A DNA stretch of 64,000 nucleotides. Origin: Thermoflexus hugenholtzii JAD2 (GTDB lineage: Bacteria; Chloroflexota; Anaerolineae; Thermoflexales; Thermoflexaceae). Both the position numbers and the translations under genes were made by a program. The notes beneath the pieces were generated by a model that saw only the letters and a list, made by a program, of their open reading frames with translations, made no database searches and was not told the DNA's origin. Location: the NCBI RefSeq assembly GCF_900187885.1, contig NZ_FYEK01000035.1, positions 1-64,000 on the forward strand, read 5' to 3'. Positions 8,353 to 17,550 of the stretch are shown one piece after another. Numbering within the stretch: the stretch's first letter is position 1; each line of letters opens with the position of its first letter.

Positions 8353-11300
8353 ATGTTGCGTGTGCGGATGTTCGGCCGTTTCGAAGTGTGGCGGGGGGAA
8401 ACGCCGATCCCAGAGGCCGACTGGTTCACCCGGCGGGCAAAGCAGCTGTTCCAGATCCTGCTCCTGGCCCGAGGGAGGCCGGTGCCGGCTGATCAGCTCC
8501 TGGACTGGCTCTGGCCACGGGCGGATCCCCAACGGGCGGCCATCACCCTGCGCAGCACGGTCCACGCCCTGCGCCGGGCCCTGGAGCCGGATCGGCCGCC
8601 TCGGGCCTCGCGGTATATCCGCGCCCAGCCGCCGGGCTATGCCGTGGTCCCGGAGGCTCCGCTGTGGGTGGACGTCTGGGCCTTTGACGACTTGCTGGAG
8701 GCAGCCGGGCGGTCCGTCTCCCCGGAGGAGCGCCGGGAGCGGCTGATGGAGGCGCTGGCATTGTATCGGGACGACCTCCTGATCGAGGAGCCTTACGCGG
8801 AGTGGACCCTTGCCGAACGGGAACGGCTGCGGGAGCGCTATCTGGAGGCCGCGCTGGAGCTGGCGGAGCTGCTGGCGGAGGCCGGCGTGCCGGAGAAAGC
8901 CATCTCCCTCTGCCGGCGGGTGATCACCCTGGACGAGTTCCGGGAGCCAGCTTACCGGGCGCTGATGCGCTACCAGATCGCCATCGGAGACCACGCGGGG
9001 GCCCTCAGCACCTACGAGCGGTGTCGGCAGGCTCTGCGAGAGGCCTTTGGGGTGGAACCCTCGCCGGCCACCCAGGCCCTTTACGAGGCGTTGCGGCGGG
9101 GAGAGCTGGCCCTGCCGCGCCCCATCGCCTCCGTCCAGCCTCTCCGGGACCTTCCGGAGGGGGAGGGAGGGCCCGAGGAGATATTCGTCGGGCGGGAGGC
9201 CGAGCTGGAACGGATGCGGGGGATTTTCGCCGGGTGGTCGTATGGATCCGGCGGCGTCGGGATCCTGAGCGGGGAGCCGGGGGCCGGGAAGACCCGGCTG
9301 GCGGCCGAGGCGATCCGCCGTTTCGCCCCTGAGGCGGATGTTCTCTACGTTCGGGGGATCTTCATCGAACGCACCCTCCCGTTCGCCGCCCTGGCGGAGA
9401 GCCTGCGGCGCTTCCTGAGCCAGTTGCCCCCCGATCGGCGCGCCTATCTGCCTGCCCCAGCCCTGGCCCAGGTGGCCCGCCTGGTCCCCTCTCTCCATCT
9501 CCTGTTCCCCAACCTCCCGGCTGTTCCAGAGACCACCCCAGAGGAGAACCGCCATCGCTTGATCGACGGTTTCGCCAATCTCCTCATCGCCCTGGCGGAT
9601 CAGCGCCCCCTGGTGGTGTTCGTGGACGATCTGCACTGGGCGGATGAGGCCACTCTGACAGTGATCGGACGGCTGGCCCGCCGCGCGGCTCGCCATCCCC
9701 TGGTGCTGCTGCTGGCCTATACCCCGGGGGAAGCCCCTGAAGGGCAGGAGGCTGCTTATCTGCTGGAAGGGCTGCGCCGGGAGGGGATCGGTTCCTGGAT
9801 CCGGGTCGGGCGCCTTCCCCTGGAGGCCATCGTCCACTGGCTGGCTTCTCTGTCCGGGGAACCTCTGGAGGACCTCCGCGAGCTGGCGCGCCGGCTCTAC
9901 AGTCTGACGGAGGGGAATGCCCTGTTCACCGCGGAGCTGCTGCGAGCCGTCCGCGCGGCGGAGGGAGGCTTCCGCCGGGAGCTCCTGGAGCGCTACCTGG
10001 AGGGGCCGGCGGCGGTCTCCTCCCTGCGTTCCCTGGTTTTGGAGCGGGTGGCTCGCCTGCCGGAGGGCGCCCGGGAGATCCTGGAGATCGCGGCGGTGAT
10101 CGGCCGCGCCTTTCCCCTCCAGTGGCTGGAGCTGGTCGGCCCGCCGGACCCCACGCCCCATCTGCGGATCCTCCTGGAGCGCCATTTCCTGCGGGAGGAG
10201 GCGGAGGAGCGTCTCTCCTTCGTGCACGAGGTGGTGCGCCGGGTGATCTACGAGGCCATCCCGCCGGTGGTGCGGCGGCGGCAGCATCGCCGGCTGGCCG
10301 AGGCCCTGGCCGCCCTCTACGGCCCGCATCCGGGCCCCTACAGCGCGGAGATCGCCTATCACTTCCAACGGGCTGGCCGCTCCGCCCTGCCGGCGATGGT
10401 CCGATATGCGGTGGAGGCCGGCGATCACGCCCGCCGGACCTATGGGTTCCGCCAGGCGGTCCGCCATTACGATGAGGCGCTCCACGCTGCCCGGGGCGCG
10501 GGGGGCGAGGGGATGGCGGAGTGGATCCGGCGGGCCTATCTGGGGCGCGGGATGGCCCTGGAGGCCCTGGGAGACTGGGAAGGGATTGTGGAGACGTACA
10601 CGCGGTTCCGGGAGTGGGCGGAGGCCCAGGGGGATCGCCTGCACGCGCTGAACGCCGCCCGCCGGCTGATGACCACGCTGACGATGCTGGGCCGTCTGGA
10701 GGAAGCCGGCGGGCTTGCTGGGGAGATCCGCGGGCAGTTCGCGGATGTGCTGAGCCCGGCGGAAGCCGACCTGCTGGACCGGGTGGAGCTGGTCTTCGGG
10801 GAGGAGCCGGCGGGGTCTCCGCTTCGGGAGCCGCTCTTCCAGCCGGCTCCGCCGCTCTGGGGACGGCCGTGGAAGGAGCTGGCGGAGGCCCTGGCCCCGG
10901 AACAGGCGCCGCTGTTGCTGAACCTCTATGGCTGGATCCTCACCCTGCAGGGGATGCCGGAGGCGGCGGAGGCGTGTCTGGGCCAGGCGCTGACCATCGC
11001 GGAGGCCACCGCCCAGTGGCCCCATGTCGTAATGGGCTGCAACCTGATGGCTTATCTGCAGGACCTGCGGGGGGACTTCCCCGGGATTCAAGCCTGGCTG
11101 AGCAGGGGCCTGCAGCTGGCCCGCCGGGTGCCGGAGATGGACTGGAGCACCATCTGGGCGCGGATCTTTCAGGGCTATCTGGCCCTGCGAGCCCGCCGGC
11201 TGGAGGAGGCCCAGGCGCAGTTCCAGAGCGTGCTCACGTTGCTCAAGGGCCGCTCCGCGTTGCGGGCCCATCGGCTGAGCGCCCAAATCGGGCTGGGGAT

Positions 11301-11805
11301 GGCTGTCCTCGCCCAGGGAGATCTGGAGCGAGCGACGGCCTTGCTCGATGAGGCCCTGGCCCAGGGGCGGGCCGTGGATGCCGTGGCCCGCAGTGTGGGG
11401 CTGGTGGGGGAAGCCCGGCTGGCGCGCCTGCGGGGCCGCCCCGATGAGGCCCGGACCATGCTGGGTCAGGCGCTGCGCTACACCGGGCGTCGCGGGCTGG
11501 TGGCGGAGTTCGTGCACGCGGCGGTAGAGATGGGGCGCTGGGCCCGGGCGGTGGGCCGACCCGAGGAAGCCCGGCCGGTGCTGGAGGAGGCCATCCGCTG
11601 GGCGGACGCGGCCGGGTTCCGTCCCGCCGCCCTCACGGCCCGCATCGCCCTGGGGAAAGTGCTGCGGGCGATGGGGGAGGCCCCGTCCCTGGAGGAGATC
11701 CGGGAGGAAGCGCAACGCCTCTGGCTGGCCCTGGCCGCGCAGCTTCCCGCGGGCGAGCCCGCGGAGCGCTATTTGATCCCGCGCCGGGCTGTGGAAAGCA
11801 TGTGA
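8353..11805 (+). CDS. SARP/BTAD-type transcriptional activator with AAA ATPase and TPR repeats
   Basis: 1150 residues. Residues 1-100 are an OmpR-like winged helix (FGRFEVWRGETPIP; VPADQLLDWLWP). About 100-250 is the BTAD helical domain, with the typical LALYRGDLL-like and YER-CRQALREAFGVEPS elements. An AAA ATPase follows, with Walker A GEPGAGKT near residue 306 and Walker B VVFVDDLHWAD near 420. The rest, from about 650, is degenerate TPR repeats that would sense a ligand or partner. Such STAND-class regulators are activated by ligand and ATP; the signal here is unknown. GAGGTGGGAG precedes the ATG. Carotenoid synthesis is a possible target because of position only. Confidence 0.88.
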   Translation: MLRVRMFGRFEVWRGETPIPEADWFTRRAKQLFQILLLARGRPVPADQLLDWLWPRADPQRAAITLRSTVHALRRALEPDRPPRASRYIRAQPPGYAVVPEAPLWVDVWAFDDLLEAAGRSVSPEERRERLMEALALYRDDLLIEEPYAEWTLAERERLRERYLEAALELAELLAEAGVPEKAISLCRRVITLDEFREPAYRALMRYQIAIGDHAGALSTYERCRQALREAFGVEPSPATQALYEALRRGELALPRPIASVQPLRDLPEGEGGPEEIFVGREAELERMRGIFAGWSYGSGGVGILSGEPGAGKTRLAAEAIRRFAPEADVLYVRGIFIERTLPFAALAESLRRFLSQLPPDRRAYLPAPALAQVARLVPSLHLLFPNLPAVPETTPEENRHRLIDGFANLLIALADQRPLVVFVDDLHWADEATLTVIGRLARRAARHPLVLLLAYTPGEAPEGQEAAYLLEGLRREGIGSWIRVGRLPLEAIVHWLASLSGEPLEDLRELARRLYSLTEGNALFTAELLRAVRAAEGGFRRELLERYLEGPAAVSSLRSLVLERVARLPEGAREILEIAAVIGRAFPLQWLELVGPPDPTPHLRILLERHFLREEAEERLSFVHEVVRRVIYEAIPPVVRRRQHRRLAEALAALYGPHPGPYSAEIAYHFQRAGRSALPAMVRYAVEAGDHARRTYGFRQAVRHYDEALHAARGAGGEGMAEWIRRAYLGRGMALEALGDWEGIVETYTRFREWAEAQGDRLHALNAARRLMTTLTMLGRLEEAGGLAGEIRGQFADVLSPAEADLLDRVELVFGEEPAGSPLREPLFQPAPPLWGRPWKELAEALAPEQAPLLLNLYGWILTLQGMPEAAEACLGQALTIAEATAQWPHVVMGCNLMAYLQDLRGDFPGIQAWLSRGLQLARRVPEMDWSTIWARIFQGYLALRARRLEEAQAQFQSVLTLLKGRSALRAHRLSAQIGLGMAVLAQGDLERATALLDEALAQGRAVDAVARSVGLVGEARLARLRGRPDEARTMLGQALRYTGRRGLVAEFVHAAVEMGRWARAVGRPEEARPVLEEAIRWADAAGFRPAALTARIALGKVLRAMGEAPSLEEIREEAQRLWLALAAQLPAGEPAERYLIPRRAVESM

Positions 11806-11807
11806 GC

Positions 11808-11828
11808 ATCCGCGCGCCGGGCGCGGAT
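11808..11828. terminator. Short hairpin between convergent SARP gene and Uma2 pseudogene
   Basis: 8-bp GC-rich stem (11808-11815 with 11821-11828) with a 5-nt loop, placed 3 nt after the SARP stop codon. No T-run follows. It is probably a weak bidirectional 3' end. Confidence 0.45.
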
Positions 11829-12539
11829 CAGAGCCATCCCCGCTCCCGGAGACGTTCGATCAGGCGGCGCGCATAGGCTTCACCGCCGATCTCCAACAGG
11901 ATCATATCCACGGACGGCAACGGGTCCTGCCAGAGCCAGTCCACCCGCAACCAGAATCCGGGGATGACTCGGGAGCGATAGATCCCCTGGGGGTCCGGGG
12001 GCGCGTGCTGAAAGCGGCCCCGCTCGTCCCGTTGATAGAACTCGGCCCACTGGCTTTGGGGGTCGAGGAGCCAGTATTCGGGGATGCCGGCTTCCTGGTA
12101 TTCGTAGAATTTTTCGCCGCGGTCGCGGGGATCGCTTCCGGGGAAGACGATTTCGACCACCAGGTCAGCGGGGCCTTCTAAGTGGGTGGGGTGGAGACGG
12201 TAGAGGTGCTCCGGGGCGACGAAGAGGAGGTCGGGTTCGCGGCCGGAGCGGGGGAGCTTCATCTGGAAGAGGGCGGGCAGCACCACCCCCAGGCGGTGGC
12301 GCTCCACGTAGGTGCGCAGAAGTGCAGAGGAAACCGGCGATATCCTGGTGGCTTCGGGAGGCGGGGCTGTAGGGGCGGATTTCGCCCTGGACCCACTCGG
12401 CCAGGGCCAGGAACTCCTCATAAGGAATGGGACGGGAAGAGGTTTCCAGCAATAGCTCCAGCAGGCGACGGCGGAGCTCCTCCGTCAGCACCCCGGGCGC
12501 TCGAAGCAGCGCCAACACCTGCTCCTCATGGGACTCCAT
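11828..12539 (-). pseudogene. Uma2-family (DUF820) endonuclease-like gene, frameshifted
   Basis: Two minus-strand reading frames together form one Uma2 protein. The first, starting at the ATG at 12539, gives the N-terminal hallmark PIPYEEFLALAEW, VQGEIRPYSPASRSHQDIAGF. The second, read down to 11828, gives ALLRTYVERHRLG, the GREPDLLFVAPEH core and DLVVEIVFPGSDPRDRGEKF, then YQEAGIPEYWLLDP. The switch is needed near 12325, just after the HQDIAGF codons, and corresponds to one extra base or two missing bases. Several residues usually found between LALAE and WVQGE also seem absent. Uma2 proteins have a PD-(D/E)XK fold and are abundant in Chloroflexota and Cyanobacteria, with unknown function. 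It could be a real pseudogene or a sequencing error. Confidence 0.8.
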
Positions 12540-12649
12540 CCCCCAGACCCTCCATCCAGCCTTCTCTAGCGCGGCTTCTCTCTTCCCCCAAGCCACGGAT
12601 TAGGGGAGGACGGAGGGCCGGTTCATAAGGAGGCCCCTATGGATCCTTC

Positions 12650-12685
12650 AAAAAACAGGCGGCGCACCCCAAAGGGTGCGCCGCC
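12650..12685 (-). terminator. Intrinsic terminator of the subtilase gene
   Basis: A perfect 12-bp stem (12658-12669 with 12674-12685, 4-nt loop) is followed, reading the minus strand, by a run of six T (12655-12650). It lies 26 nt past the stop of the S8 peptidase gene. This is a canonical Rho-independent terminator. Confidence 0.92.
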
Positions 12686-12711
12686 CGGTGATCGAGGAGG
12701 AGAGCGACGGG

Positions 12712-15700
12712 TTACGGCCCGGCGTTCTTCATCACCAGCGGTAAGTAGAGGGTGGCCGCCGTGGGCACGAAGTGGATGGTGACCGGGACCTGAAGGGCCG
12801 TGGGGGCCGGAGCCGGGCCGATGAACAGCAGGCCGTAGTAGGTAGCCGGCGGAGTGACCGCCTTGGAGAACGAAACCTGGAAGCTCACCGGGGTCCCTGC
12901 CACCACCGGGCCCGACGGCACCCCGCCGACCATCAGGTCCGTCCCCTGGATGGCGTGGATCGTAATGTCAAACGGCTGGCTTCCGCCGGGCACGTTCCAG
13001 CCGTGGACCGTGATCCAGTAGCGGCCATCCGGCGGCAGGGTGATGCGGACCCGCTCAAAGGCCGTGGGTGTGGTGGACGATGCAAGCAGGGCATCCTGGG
13101 TCCCGCATTCGAAGACGCCGTCGCCGTCGTCCTGGTAGACGTAGAGGTCGATGTCGAGCCCAGGCGCCGCGCTGGCCGTGGTCGCCTCCAGCAGCCCGCC
13201 GCTGCTGATGGTCTGGGAAATCACCCAGCTGGCGGTGCATGGATCATTGGGATCATCTTGGTAGGCGATCTGGTTCAGGAGGACCGTCGGCTGGCTCAGG
13301 CCGAAGGCCAGGACCTGGATGCCCTCCGGGATCGTGCGGGTGGTGGAGAAGACCTGTGTCCAACTCCCGAAGGTGACCGGCGTGGTGATCACCACCGGGA
13401 ACGGAAGGGCCTGGACCGCATAGGCGGCCCCCACGAGGGGCTCGCCGAACTGCGTCCCGGCGTAGAGGACATTGTGCAGCGCCAGGAAGCCCAGGCCATC
13501 CCGGATCTCGCCGGCCACGATCTCCCGCGGTCCACCGGTGGCGGTGTTGAAGACGAACCGGCCGCTGCCGATGTAGGTATCGTTGCTTCCGCCCACTAGC
13601 TCCACGCTCTGGGGGCCGAAGAAAGTGGGATCCAGGGTGGAGTAGAAGTCAGCGGCGCGGCCGAAGATCCAGGTGTCCACATCGGTGGGCACCGTGACCC
13701 AGCGGGTGTCCACAACCATCGCCTTGCCCGGGGCGGCGGTGCCGTCCGGAATGTCGAAGTAGTAGAGCTTCCAGTCCCCGGACTCGTAGCGCCAGCCCCA
13801 GTCAAAGCCGCCGAAGAGATGGCCGTTGTCGTAGGGCTGGTTGCCGATGGGCTCGGTCAGGGAGGCAGCTCCGAAGTCGAAAGTGGGCCCGCTGGCCGCC
13901 ACATGCGCCACCACCGGGATCACGTGCTTATGGGGGCCGTGGTGCACCTCGATGGCGCCTTCGTAGACGCCCGGCCGCGCCGTGGCGGGCACTGCAAGAG
14001 TGGCGTTAAAGGTGGCGCTCCCACTCGCCGGCAGGCTCACGCTGGAAGCCGAGAGGCTCAGCCAGCCCCAGTCGGCTTTCTTGTAGAAAGTAATGCGCAC
14101 TTGCATCGTAACCGCATCAGAGCCGGTGCGCCGCTGGACGCCGAAGAAAACGCCGTCGTGGCGGCGGGACAGGCTGTCGCGGCCCAGGCTGGCCTCTAGG
14201 TAAGTGCCGCTGGGATAACCGTATGTGAAGCGGTTATATTCGTATATTCCGCTGACGACATCAATCTCCCCCGCATCCACCTGGCCGTTGCCGTTGGTGT
14301 CCGTCCACAGGTTCCCGTCCCCGTTTAGATCGGTCCAGTCGTAGAAGAGGACCCGCCAGCGGTCATCGAATGCGTAGTTGCCATCGGTATCGAACACGCT
14401 ATAAGGGAAGATCACCTGGGCCCGCACCAGATCTGGATCGTAGGCTTCAATAAGAGGGGTGATGTCCGTGATCCAGGTGGGGCGGGTGAAGGGCGGCGGG
14501 CTGAAGGACGGGAAGGAGAGGGTGAAGGTGATCTCGGCGACCTTCTGGAGCGTTACGTCCTGCAGGCTGACCGAGAACGGCACGCCCGTGGGGTTGTGAA
14601 CGGTAAAGGTCTTGGTGACGGTCTGGCCCGGGAGCACGATCGCCGGGAAGGCGGCGTATTCGACGCCCCGGTAGCTGCCAGCGACCCACTGGGCCGGCTC
14701 TACCCAGTAGCCGTAGTTCATCCCCGCCGCAATATCCGTGGCCCGGTTGGCGTCCACATTGCCCGAGCCCTGGGTCAGCACATCATAGCTTAGATCGTGG
14801 GCGCCGTTGAGGAAGATCGCCTTCGCCTCCTGCCACGTCGGCCAGCGGCCGTGTTTGGCGCGGAAAGCGTGATAGACCAGGGCCAGGTTCCCCGCGGCGA
14901 TGGGCGTGGCCATGGAGGTCCCGCCGAAGATATCGTAGGCGGCCTGGCCAGTCCAAGGAAGGCCATATACATAGAACATCGGGTTAAGATTCAATGGATT
15001 CGCACCGGTGCCCCAGGCGCCCACCGCCACCACATCCGGCGAGACATCCCCCAGGGTGGTGGGGCCGCGGTTGGACCAGGGCTGCACGTCGCCGTAGGTG
15101 AACTGGTCAGGGGTGACGAGCTCGAAATAAACCAGCGAGCCGTAGGAGGTGCTGGCGCCTACGTCAATGATGGAGCTGCCGTCGGGCTCCGTCACCGTGC
15201 CGTAGCCGTGGCCGCCGTTCCCGGTAGCCACCAAGAAGGCCGCGTTGGGGGCGAAGTAATTGTTCAGCCAGTGGGCGAAGCGAGAGGTGGCGTCCCAGCC
15301 GTCGTTGAGGGTGCCGCTGGCGCCCCAGGAGTTGCTGATGATCTGAGCTTCGTCCCCGCTGTTGGGGACGCCGTCAAAGCCCAGGGCGGCCAGGACCCAG
15401 GAGTCAAAGGGGAGGTTGAAGCCGTTCTGGAAGGCGGCCACCTTGGCCTGCGGGGCCATCCCGGCCAGCACCGGCCCGCCGGCGCCGCCGATGTTCGCCG
15501 CGCCGGCGAAAAGCGGATTGATGGGCCCAACCCATTCGGGGTCGGTGATCACTCCCTGGGCGGCGATGTCGCCGGCGCAGTTCGTCCCGTGTCCGTCCTC
15601 ATCCCCGATGAAGGAGATGAGGCGCCCGGCCGCGGGGACAGCCACGCCGGGGTAGAGGGCCGAGACGCCTGGCGGTGGGTTCACTCCGTCCGCGATCCAG

Positions 15701-17026
15701 CTCAGCATCCCCGCGGAGAGATCCCAGATGCCATCCGCCCCAGGGTTGCCGGCCGCGTCATAGAGGTCCGCCCCCGCCAGCTCGCTGCCCTTGCGCATCG
15801 GCTTCTCATCGGCGAGATTCTGGTCGAAATCCACATCTACATACACAGTGTCGTAAACGCCGGGTGCGGCCTCGTCGGCCACGATGACGACCGCAGGGGC
15901 CACAACCGTTGCCGCGTAACCCAGGCTGAGATACAAGCCTGCGATCAGATGATTGATGTCTGGATGCACCGTGTAGTAATACTGGCCGCTGCGGGAGCAG
16001 TCGGGCCAGACGAAGGAAAGTGTGGAGGCGGAAGCATTAGTGAAGTCCAACGTCAGGGCTGCGGTGCATGTGACGCCGTTGCATGCGGCTCCCGTGACCG
16101 GCAGGGTGTGGGCGAACCAGGTCAGGGTGACCAGGTCCCAGTAATTATCCGGCCCGATGGTCATGGTGGGGTCCAGGGCATAAAAGGCCCCGGATAGCGT
16201 GTTGTAGGCGAAGGGCCAGCCGGCATAGGGGCCGCTGGGGATGCGAGCCTGCGTCCCCTGAAGATCCGGATGTCCGAAGTCCACCCCCGTGTCCACAACG
16301 GCGACCGTCACCCCGGCGCCGGTGTAGCCCTTGGCCCATGCCGCGGAGGCGCCGTGGATGTCCTTCACTTGCACGGTAGCAGGCTGGATCCCGGATTCAG
16401 GGGCGGCGGACGGAAGGGCTCCCTGGGATCGAATACGATCGGGCCTCTCTGGCTGCGGCCGTGGAGTGCTTCGGGAGCGGAGCTCCTGGAGCTTGCGGAG
16501 GAGAGCTTCCTTTCCGCCCTGTTGTAGCAACGACCGGATCTCCTTCGAGGTCAGCCGCTCCCGCTGCGGCTTCGCCCCGTCATCCCAAGGGGCCTCCACC
16601 GGCTGATAGGAGTCCGGGGAGATCACCGAGATCACGCCGGGGATGCCCGCGAGCTTGCGGAGATTCGTATCCAGGACCTCGCCGATGGCCCAGCGGATGC
16701 CGTTGAGAGGTTTGCTGTAAATCACTCGCCGCATCAGGCCATTGAGGTCTGTATCCCGGGCCATTAGGACGCTGACCAGCACCGAGCGCTGAGTCGGTCG
16801 CAGCGCCGAAGCCCGAAGCTCCGGAGCCAGCTTGCGTAACGCGGGGTCTGAGGCGGTCTCAACGCGGGGACCAGGGGAAGGAGGCTGAGGAGTGGAGGCA
16901 CGTGCAGAGATCGGTTCGGATGCTGAATACAGAAGCTTGGACACCGACCGGAAGGCTCGTCGGGCCTGCAATTAAACCCACCACAGACAGGAGGAGCACC
17001 GCACGCCAGAGAGTTCTCAGGATCAT
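12712..17026 (-). CDS. Secreted S8 subtilisin-family serine peptidase, multidomain (apparent frameshift after the signal peptide)
   Basis: The body is one open frame (12712-16971, ~1419 codons). The triad is Asp in VAVVDTGVDFGHPDL (~229), His in DEDGHGTNCAGD (~460) and Ser in GGTSMATPIAAG (~684). Before it is an I9-like propeptide (LRKLAGIPGVISVIS). After it come beta domains, an EF-hand/dockerin-like calcium loop (DLNGDG, DTNGNGQVDAGE), a PPC-like domain and a C-terminal LYLPLVMKN tail. The signal peptide (MILRTLWRAVLLLSVVGLIA, ATG 17026, GGAGG seven nt upstream) is in a different frame. A +1 shift is needed between about 16945 and 16859. A TTG at 16971 opens the body frame but has no ribosome-binding site or signal peptide. 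Promoter and terminator are intact, so it may still be expressed or may be an assembly error. Confidence 0.88.
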
Positions 17027-17075
17027 AGGCGCCTCCGGATGCGGTTTCATGGGGCCAGACCTCACTGCATTTCAA

Positions 17076-17104
17076 AGTATATACAAAAGGCAGGCCTATG
17101 TCAA
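17076..17104 (-). promoter_or_regulatory. Sigma-70-type promoter of the S8 peptidase gene
   Basis: On the minus strand TTGACA (17104-17099) and TATACT (17081-17076) are separated by exactly 17 nt. The predicted transcription start is near 17069, about 43 nt before the signal-peptide ATG at 17026 and its GGAGG. This supports 17026, not 16971, as the true start. Confidence 0.85.
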
Positions 17105-17119
17105 GTCTGCCAAGCCAGA

Positions 17120-17476
17120 GGATGTGTCCCAAAATCGCAAGACAACTCCCCTAAATAATCGGAAAGGGACAAGAGGCAACCCTCGTCGTCTCGATCCTGC
17201 AAGGTCGCGGCGGAAGCTGCTCCTACAACAAGCATGTGGATGCCGAAATGAATTTCGGCTTACAACCGGAAGGGCTCCGGCCCCGAGCCTCCCGTCTTCG
17301 AGGCGGCCGGAGATCGTGGGGGAAGCCGCGCCTCCCGCATCGGTCTTTCTCCCCTCCCGTTGCGCCATCGGTTCACACAGGGCCACCGCAGGCCGTTGAC
17401 CGGCATCCAAATCTCCGATCGGGGGAAGAAGCCCGTCCTACCCAGCAGCCATGCCCGACAAATCTGGGACACACCC
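17120..17476. repeat. Possible MITE-like element bounded by imperfect inverted repeats
   Basis: The left end GGATGTGTCCCAAAAT (17120-17135) matches the inverse of the right end (17461-17476) at about 13 of 16 positions. The ~357-bp interior has no transposase. No clear target-site duplication flanks it. It could be a decayed non-autonomous element or a coincidence. Confidence 0.35.
17242..17265 (+). repeat. Palindromic intergenic motif, copy A
   Basis: GCCGAAAT and ATTTCGGC pair perfectly around a 2-nt loop (17242-17259), followed by TTACAA. The 16-nt tail GAATTTCGGCTTACAA (17250-17265) recurs with few changes at 23126-23141 and 45957-45972, always intergenic and in the same orientation. Confidence 0.5.
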
Positions 17477-17550
17477 ACCCTATCGTTCAGATGTGAGAGA
17501 GATGGATGGGAATTGGCTTTCTCGCTCCCGCCTGAGCCTCGCTCCCGTGG

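Larger units (their letters stand above)
17107..17550. other. Non-coding region with REP-like and MITE-like repeats
   Basis: About 440 bases without a credible gene lie between the subtilase promoter and the end of the membrane-protein gene at 17551. They contain an inexact inverted repeat pair (17120-17135 and 17461-17476), a GTCGCGGCGGAAGCTGC-type segment at 17199-17229 resembling interspersed REP elements of other GC-rich genomes, and a perfect 8-bp-stem palindrome at 17242-17259. Short open frames here show no family resemblance or ribosome-binding site. Confidence 0.6.

Noticed and set aside
7417-11715. Very long minus-strand open frame (1432 codons) opposite rdgB, the cruF-like gene and the SARP gene
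   Set aside because: Composition is dominated by Pro/Gln/Arg/Gly/His with no domains, while the plus strand carries well-defined genes throughout.
16971-16971. TTG at 16971 as the true start of the S8 peptidase
   Set aside because: No ribosome-binding site and no signal peptide from this start, whereas 17026 has promoter, GGAGG and a clean signal peptide.
17107-17550. Small protein genes or a tRNA in the long intergenic region
   Set aside because: Short frames have no ribosome-binding site or recognisable motif, and no cloverleaf or CCA-type end was found.
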